Shown here: piece after piece, positions 6,134-9,743 of the stretch
Layout of the letters: every line of letters begins with the position of its first letter
How positions within the stretch are numbered: position 1 is the first letter of the stretch
Source: Candidatus Pelagibacter sp.
GTDB lineage: Bacteria; Pseudomonadota; Alphaproteobacteria; Pelagibacterales; Pelagibacteraceae
Direction of reading: 5' to 3'
DNA: 9,743 nt
Assembly: GCA_028103285.1 (NCBI GenBank)
Contig: JAOHNF010000018.1
Coordinates: forward strand, 1 to 9,743
Position numbers and translations under genes: made by a program
Notes under the pieces: model-generated
Database searches by the model: none
The model's input: the letters and a program-made list of their open reading frames with translations, nothing else
What the model was told of the DNA's origin: nothing

Positions 6134-6717
6134 TCTTTGTTCAATAATTTTTTTAGCAAAGATTTAGATGATAAATTTAATTGTTTATCTTTTTTTGCCT
6201 TTTCTTTTGCTTCTCTTTGTTTTGCTAGAGCCATAGCTTTATTCAAATTTACTCTGTTATTTTCTTCTTCAAAGGCTTTTGCAAGCTCTTTTGGAATTCT
6301 ATTGTTTTCACAATCACGCACAGCATTATTCATTTCCCGTGCTGCTGCTCTAGATGTGCTTAAACTGGATTGTAAAATTATAGTGCCATCAACGGCATCA
6401 GCATAATCCCATATATTTCTCATACAACTTCTAACAACTCTAATTATTTTTTCATTCATATTAAGATTGTAATCATTAAATCTATTAACTTCTGCTTCAG
6501 TATAGCATTCAACTACTCTTCTATACTTTCCATCTAATTTTATTGGCGAACGTTTAACGCAATCATTCCAATTATTTCTTTCTTCAAATGAATTATAATA
6601 ATTATAAACAAGCTCATTCCAAGTAAGATATTCCACTCCTTTTTTTGATTGTAAATAATCACTAGCAAAAGCAATGTTTGGTACAAATACAATTAATATT
6701 GCAATAGTTTTTATCAT
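6130..6717 (-). CDS. Secreted periplasmic protein with four cysteines and C-terminal coiled coil, unknown function
   Basis: No family recognised. The 195-residue protein begins with a clear Sec signal peptide: MIKT, a hydrophobic core IAILIVFVPNI, then an AFA|SD cleavage site after residue 18. The mature part has four cysteines (C53, C71, C98, C136), enough for two disulfides in the periplasm. A charged, alanine-, lysine- and glutamate-rich helix (about 142-180) probably forms a coiled coil, and the C-terminus is basic and amphipathic (SLLKKLLNKE). The ATG shares a base with the stop of the zinc-ribbon gene (TAATG), and the TGA overlaps the next ATG by 4 nt. Such strict coupling argues that the products work together at the inner membrane. 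It is not a lipoprotein, since there is no lipobox cysteine. Confidence 0.78.
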   Translation of the reverse strand: MIKTIAILIVFVPNIAFASDYLQSKKGVEYLTWNELVYNYYNSFEERNNWNDCVKRSPIKLDGKYRRVVECYTEAEVNRFNDYNLNMNEKIIRVVRSCMRNIWDYADAVDGTIILQSSLSTSRAAAREMNNAVRDCENNRIPKELAKAFEEENNRVNLNKAMALAKQREAKEKAKKDKQLNLSSKSLLKKLLNKE

Positions 6718-7208
6718 TAATTAAATCCTCCTATTAAATGAGTGATGCTACTTAAAACCGAATAAGCCACAATCACTTTTGCTGAATATCCCCAAATAGC
6801 ATTTTGTTTATTTATTTTTTTAAAATTACAATAAATAGTTGAGCTATTCCATATCCCTACATTTACCCAAACAAAATAAGCAGCATAAAATATAAAATAA
6901 ATTAAAAAAAAGGTTGCTGTTGTTTCCTTTAATTGGTCTAAATTTATATAAGCATATGCTAGTGGACTGCCAACTAAAGCTGAACCAATTACTCCATATA
7001 GCCAAAATGTTTTGCTTAATGTTATATTACCATTCCATAAATTATTTAATAAATCTTCAAATGTTTGTTTTTGTGAAAATGATTTACTTGATTTAATTTT
7101 AGATTCTTTAACTGCTTTTGATGTAGGGTCAGGTACTCCACAATTTGGACAAACCCTAGCTTCTGTTGAAACTTTTTTTTTACATTCTCTACAAAATTTT
7201 AATGCCAT
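6717..7208 (-). CDS. Zinc-ribbon protein with three membrane helices, unknown function
   Basis: First gene of the four-gene operon, 163 residues. The N-terminus is a rubredoxin-like zinc ribbon: FCRECKKKVSTEARVCPNCG, with cysteines at 6, 9, 20 and 23 (CxxC...CPNC). A polar linker (about 28-60) follows, then three hydrophobic segments at about 68-90, 96-118 and 138-160. The membrane part has a W.G.ITLSKTFWLYG start, a VGIWNSSTIY turn and an AIWGYSAKVIVAY last helix. This arrangement resembles a widespread small membrane domain (W..L.KTFW, GvWrSa..Y, WG.lAK) of unknown role. The ribbon should be cytosolic. The start is 38 bp left of repeat R2. The stop overlaps the next ATG (TAATG). No Shine-Dalgarno is seen. 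Function cannot be assigned. Confidence 0.78.
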   Translation of the reverse strand: MALKFCRECKKKVSTEARVCPNCGVPDPTSKAVKESKIKSSKSFSQKQTFEDLLNNLWNGNITLSKTFWLYGVIGSALVGSPLAYAYINLDQLKETTATFFLIYFIFYAAYFVWVNVGIWNSSTIYCNFKKINKQNAIWGYSAKVIVAYSVLSSITHLIGGFN

Positions 7209-7246
7209 AATTAAATTTTATAATTTTATTAAATAATCTTAACATA

Positions 7247-7391
7247 TTTATCTCTCTGTCATCTAGTCATCCTCTAGTCTGCACAAATTAATTTGCCTTG
7301 ATTTCTAACGTTAATTGAAGAGCTAAATAAGATAGTTAGGATTGATAATGTTTTGAGACTACCTGAGACTGTCTGAGACAATGAAGTTTGT
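7247..7391. repeat. Repeat R2 (about 145 bp)
   Basis: It aligns base for base with R3 at a constant offset of 1271 bp, with 8 mismatches by my count. Internal structure from left to right: one perfect TGTCATCTAGT (7257-7267) and a degenerate second copy (7268-7278), the perfect 12-bp palindrome CAAATTAATTTG (7284-7295), and three TGAGAC hexamers at exact 10-bp spacing (7354, 7364, 7374). It separates the lyase-like gene, whose stop is 13 bp to the right, from the zinc-ribbon operon, whose start is 38 bp to the left. Confidence 0.9.
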
Positions 7392-7404
7392 TGATGAGTT
7401 TAAA

Positions 7405-8499
7405 TTAATAACGCGTATAATTTTTACCGTAAAGGCATCCTGAGTGAATAGCTAACTGGCCACCGTTGTAATCGTCTAAGCTAAAACCTGATGCAATCTC
7501 ATGTACTTTTTCTATACTTTCAGTTTTATTGTTTGGATCATTTAAATAAAATGGTATCCAAGCTACGTGGGCTCCGTATCCTCTAGTTTTTATGATGCTG
7601 ATAGGCCTAGCTGTCATGTCTCCTGAAGTCTTTACTTCTTTATTATTATTTTTAATTAAATTTTTTGCATGAATTTCCATTTGAGATCTCAAAGTTCCTT
7701 TTTTAAATTTCATATCATAAACGTCAAAACCATTTAGTCTCAATACTTCAGCGCCTTGTATGACGTGATGAAGAGTTTCATTGTTGTGTCTTAAATTTTT
7801 TGAAAAAACTTTTCTTTTATCTAAAGTCCTCAATTGTTCTAAATATCTATTATAACCTTCTAGAAAAAATTCTTTATTATTTATAGCGGCTCCGTATAGC
7901 ATTAAGCTTGTTCCTCTAGAAAATCGTTGATCAATCGCAATATAAGTTCCACCTGGTAGAGATTTATATCTACCGTTCGACCTTAAAAAAGTATTCTTAT
8001 CAAGTTCATTAACATACTTACTAATTTGACTTATTTCACTATCGCTTAATTTATTTTTAGTTTTTAAATAATAGGTTGAATACGCTAATGATTTTATAAT
8101 TATAGTTGTTACAAACGAAGGAGACGAGCCTCCTTTTCCCTCCCAATCAATTTTTTTAAAACTGTTTGAATTCGCTAGATCAATAATTCTTTTTTTAAAA
8201 ATGTTGTCTTCTTTATCAGAGCCATACCCGGCAAATGCATTATTGAGATAAGCAACATTATCTTCAATAAACATTGACGCGCCATCTGCAGGCAATGCAT
8301 CACTGTGACCCTGCACAAATTCAGAAAACTTATTGTTCATCGTCAATGCTCCGCGACCTGAATATCTGCAAGACTCTTCATTGACTTTTAATAAATCTAA
8401 AAGTTTTAAGTCTTTTGAAATTTCAATGCTATGTGAAGGAATTTGTAAAAATAATAATAACGATAAATTTAATATTATTAATTTTAAAAATTTTTTCAT
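7405..8499 (-). CDS. Secreted alginate-lyase-like (alpha/alpha-toroid) protein
   Basis: The 364-residue protein has a Sec signal peptide (hydrophobic core about 6-20, cleavage near SHS|IE at 24). The mature part looks all-helical. Its second half follows the layout I know from AlgL-type alginate lyases: a turn near 190-205, RHNNETL (237-243), NGFDVYD (256-262), GTLRSQ (268-273) and AWIPFYL (313-319). AlgL has comparable YHNYAL, NGVDL, GALQRL and AWLEPYCALY segments, and its length (367) is nearly the same. The NNH motif that AlgL uses for catalysis appears as RFSRGT (192-197), so activity or substrate may differ. C44 and C355 could form one disulfide closing the fold. It is a single-gene cargo unit between R2 and R3, with a likely promoter in R3. 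Assignment is from remembered motifs, not from a search. Confidence 0.5.
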   Translation of the reverse strand: MKKFLKLIILNLSLLLFLQIPSHSIEISKDLKLLDLLKVNEESCRYSGRGALTMNNKFSEFVQGHSDALPADGASMFIEDNVAYLNNAFAGYGSDKEDNIFKKRIIDLANSNSFKKIDWEGKGGSSPSFVTTIIIKSLAYSTYYLKTKNKLSDSEISQISKYVNELDKNTFLRSNGRYKSLPGGTYIAIDQRFSRGTSLMLYGAAINNKEFFLEGYNRYLEQLRTLDKRKVFSKNLRHNNETLHHVIQGAEVLRLNGFDVYDMKFKKGTLRSQMEIHAKNLIKNNNKEVKTSGDMTARPISIIKTRGYGAHVAWIPFYLNDPNNKTESIEKVHEIASGFSLDDYNGGQLAIHSGCLYGKNYTRY

Positions 8500-8515
8500 T
8501 AAATCATCTTACCAA

Positions 8516-8544
8516 ATTTTATCTCTCTGTCATCTAGTTGTCAT
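8516..8544 (-). promoter_or_regulatory. Promoter inside repeat R3 for the lyase-like gene
   Basis: On the minus strand ATGACA (8544-8539, five of six to consensus) and TAAAAT (8521-8516, five of six) are 17 bp apart. The -35 lies in one of the tandem 11-mers. The implied start leaves only about 10 nt before the ATG at 8499. R1 keeps the -35 but has TAAATT as -10; R2 lacks the -35. Confidence 0.5.
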
Positions 8545-8662
8545 CTAGTCTGCACAAATTAATTTGCCTTGATTTCTAATGTTAATTGAAGGGTTAAATA
8601 AGAAAGTTAGAATTGATAATGTTTTGAGACTACCTGAGACTGTCTGAGACAATGAAGTTTGT
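8518..8662. repeat. Repeat R3 (about 145 bp)
   Basis: The right-most copy, nearly identical to R2. It has two perfect tandem TGTCATCTAGT 11-mers (8528-8538, 8539-8549), the palindrome CAAATTAATTTG (8555-8566) and TGAGAC at 8625, 8635 and 8645. It ends 12 bp before the tRNA-Leu remnant, so the phased TGAGAC series lies 25-50 bp from the presumed crossover. That is where arm-type recombinase or accessory-factor sites would be expected. Confidence 0.9.
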
Positions 8663-8674
8663 GAATCCCTAGGC

Positions 8675-8713
8675 TTTTAAGTCCTTTGTGTCTACCAATT
8701 TCACCACGAGGGC
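8675..8713 (-). pseudogene. tRNA-Leu(TAA) 5'-half remnant
   Basis: These 39 nt are identical to the 5' half of the intact tRNA-Leu (5342-5380), from the first acceptor base through the D arm to the anticodon loop CTTAAAA. The 3' half is missing: after the loop the minus strand reads GCCTAGGGATTC and runs into R3. It cannot fold into a tRNA and its upstream -35 is degraded. It is the displaced chromosomal half left by the insertion. Confidence 0.9.
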
Positions 8714-8785
8714 ACTGTGTTCTTTTTTTTGTTATTGTTAATATATTAATACACAGAAATTTTAAAGTAGTAAAAATTAATTTAT
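8675..8785 (-). repeat. Right long direct repeat (attR-like)
   Basis: The partner of 5342-5455. It holds the tRNA-Leu 5' half plus about 72 bp upstream, nearly identical for the first 79 bp and then drifting. It ends at the stop codon of the SGNH gene, so it covers the whole former spacer between that gene and tRNA-Leu. Confidence 0.88.
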
Positions 8786-9743
8786 TAATCTAATAATATT
8801 TTAGCAATTTTATCGGCAATTAAGATATTACCCTTTTTATTAAAATGTATATCGTTCCAAATGTAATAACTTCTATACACTTCTTCAAATCCCGTTGTAT
8901 CAATATGATAATTAAAGTCCTCAAAATAATCAAAAAAATGATCACATCTAGCTTTACAAAAATTTTTCCATTCATTTCTATAATAGTAATTATTTTTTTT
9001 ATTTAATAAATTTTGAGGCCAAGGATAGATAGCTAGGCTAAATTTTATATCTCTTTTCTTTAAAATTTGATAAATCTGATTTATATTAAATTTTGTCTCT
9101 TCATGTATTTCAAGTACAGTTTTACTGTTAATTTTATAGTTTTTAATGTCTTCATTTAGCCAAGATGTTTTACGTTCGACACTTTCGTCGAAAAGTATTT
9201 TTGAATTTTTAGGTAATGTTTTTATCTCAAGAGCTGGACTTTTTCTAATTTTTTTAACAACATAAAAATAATAATTAGTAAACGGAAAATTTTTTTTTAA
9301 CCAAATTCTTCTTAAATCTTTTTTATTATGAACAACTGATAAATTATTTTTATCAATATGATAAAATGCTTCATCATAATAATCGCTTGTATCTAAAAAA
9401 AGTAACACATGATCAAATGTTAAACCTTTATTTAAAAAAAAATTAAGTTTAGCTAAATGTAATTTTGGTGAATAAGAACTAACGCCCATATTAGCGACTT
9501 CTGAACCTGATTTTTTTTCAAATATACCAACAAATGTATCTTCATAGTTTAAACCAAGTCCTTCTGTAAATGAGTCTCCCAGAAAACCAAATTTGAATTT
9601 TTTTGTTTTCGTAAAATTACAATTTGATTTAAATCCAAAATTATTTGTACAAAATCTATTATTTTTATCAATGCCAACAGATTTCATATTAACATTTCTT
9701 TTAAATGTGTGGTGAAAAGTATTATCCCAAACTCTAATTCTTT
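8785..9743 (-). CDS. SGNH/GDSL-type hydrolase, 5' end outside the window
   Basis: Probably an esterase or acyl-/acetyl-transferring enzyme acting on a glycan or lipid; the substrate is unknown. The frame is open to the right edge, and the 18 residues before the first ATG (9687), IRVWDNTFHHTFKRN and neighbours, look like real protein. This type often has a (H)HTFK.N segment before the TNNFGFKSN stretch, so the true start lies beyond the window. Counting from the ATG at 9687, block I is LGDSFTEG (36-43, Ser39 nucleophile), a block II glycine is in NMGVSSYSP (66-74), and block V is NDIHFNKKGN (278-287) with the Asp-x-His pair (D279, H281). Block III is unclear. The C-terminus ILLD is complete. 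The TAA stop meets the edge of the right repeat. Such genes are frequent in SAR11 surface-polysaccharide regions. Confidence 0.85.
   Translation of the reverse strand, partial: RIRVWDNTFHHTFKRNVNMKSVGIDKNNRFCTNNFGFKSNCNFTKTKKFKFGFLGDSFTEGLGLNYEDTFVGIFEKKSGSEVANMGVSSYSPKLHLAKLNFFLNKGLTFDHVLLFLDTSDYYDEAFYHIDKNNLSVVHNKKDLRRIWLKKNFPFTNYYFYVVKKIRKSPALEIKTLPKNSKILFDESVERKTSWLNEDIKNYKINSKTVLEIHEETKFNINQIYQILKKRDIKFSLAIYPWPQNLLNKKNNYYYRNEWKNFCKARCDHFFDYFEDFNYHIDTTGFEEVYRSYYIWNDIHFNKKGNILIADKIAKILLD

Larger units (their letters stand above)
5342..8674. mobile_element. tRNA-Leu-anchored accessory element, no recombinase visible
   Basis: About 3.3 kb bounded by long direct repeats made of the 5' half and promoter of tRNA-Leu. 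Recombination between them would remove 3333 bp and restore one tRNA-Leu next to the SGNH gene. The contents are two minus-strand cargo units (a four-gene envelope operon and a lyase-like gene) separated and flanked by the R repeats. No integrase, transposase, relaxase, replication or phage structural gene is present. It is therefore either non-autonomous, mobilised in trans, or the remnant of something larger. The crossover boundary at the anticodon loop fits what is known of tyrosine recombinases that use tRNA genes. The element as such is my inference from the repeats. Confidence 0.72.

Noticed and set aside
6137..7236. Several plus-strand frames of 60-89 codons opposite the envelope operon
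   Set aside because: They are antisense to three overlapping genes that show signal peptide, TM and zinc-ribbon features; the plus frames show no coherent protein features.
7247..7391. Insertion sequence or MITE with terminal inverted repeats
   Set aside because: R2 and R3 have no terminal inverted repeats and no flanking target duplications that I can see; both are in the same orientation at gene borders.
8333..8548. 71-codon plus-strand frame over the lyase-like gene start and into R3
   Set aside because: Antisense to a signal-peptide-bearing gene and ends inside a repeat; no motif.
7247..8662. CRISPR array
   Set aside because: Only two full repeats, 145 bp long and separated by a complete gene; the internal 11-mers and TGAGAC units are tandem or 10-bp phased with no spacers of CRISPR size.
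8675..8785. A second functional tRNA-Leu gene
   Set aside because: Only the 5' half up to the anticodon loop is present; variable arm, T arm and acceptor 3' strand are missing.
9685..9687. ATG at 9687 as the true start of the SGNH gene
   Set aside because: The frame continues open to the window edge and the preceding 18 residues resemble the conserved region before the catalytic block in this type, so the gene is cut by the window.

Overview
The window is a very AT-rich piece of bacterial chromosome. Its gene order, its coding style (rare Shine-Dalgarno sites, genes packed end to end) and its proteins point to an alphaproteobacterium of the SAR11 / Pelagibacterales type. I infer that lineage from the sequence pattern; no database search was run.

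Positions 1-2808 (minus strand) hold the classical translation and transcription block. In transcription order it reads tRNA-Tyr(GTA), tRNA-Gly(TCC), tuf, tRNA-Trp(CCA), secE, nusG, rplK and the first 39 codons of rplA. Spacing is tight: 6 nt from tuf to tRNA-Trp, 15 nt from tRNA-Trp to secE, 3 nt from secE to nusG, 0 nt from nusG to rplK, 2 nt from rplK to rplA. This suggests one operon in which mRNA ends are made by tRNA processing. The region 2809-2941 is a divergent promoter region. Positions 2942-3818 (plus strand) carry rlmB (23S rRNA 2'-O-methyltransferase) and tRNA-Thr(TGT).

Positions 3834-5380 (minus strand) form a second unit: tRNA-Leu(TAA), nadK (NAD kinase) and a class I SAM-dependent methyltransferase with a TTG start. 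The tRNA and nadK are only 8 nt apart, so the good promoter upstream of the tRNA probably drives all three.

Positions 5342-8785 are the unusual part. The 5' half of tRNA-Leu, starting exactly at the edge of the anticodon loop, is repeated with its upstream region at 8675-8785. The two copies enclose about 3.3 kb with no integrase or transposase. This is the signature of an integration event at the tRNA, but with the 5' half and promoter of the tRNA, rather than the 3' half, supplied by the incoming DNA. Inside lie two cargo units, both on the minus strand. One is a four-gene translationally coupled envelope operon: a zinc-ribbon three-TM protein, a secreted four-cysteine protein, a membrane-anchored protein, and a tiny TM protein broken by a +1 frameshift. 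The other is a single secreted protein with alginate-lyase-like character. Just upstream of each cargo unit is a copy of a repeat (R2 7247-7391 and R3 8518-8662, about 145 bp, 8 mismatches). A 34-bp partial copy (R1, 5451-5484) lies upstream of tRNA-Leu. The repeats contain two internal repeat families: tandem 11-mers TGTCATCTAGT and TGAGAC spaced exactly 10 bp apart. In R3 the 11-mers form a near-consensus promoter. The layout looks like a tRNA-anchored, cassette-like accessory element.

Positions 8785-9743 hold the 3' part of an SGNH/GDSL-type hydrolase gene whose start lies beyond the window. Its stop codon sits at the edge of the right-hand repeat, so before the insertion the locus was probably SGNH gene, tRNA-Leu, nadK.
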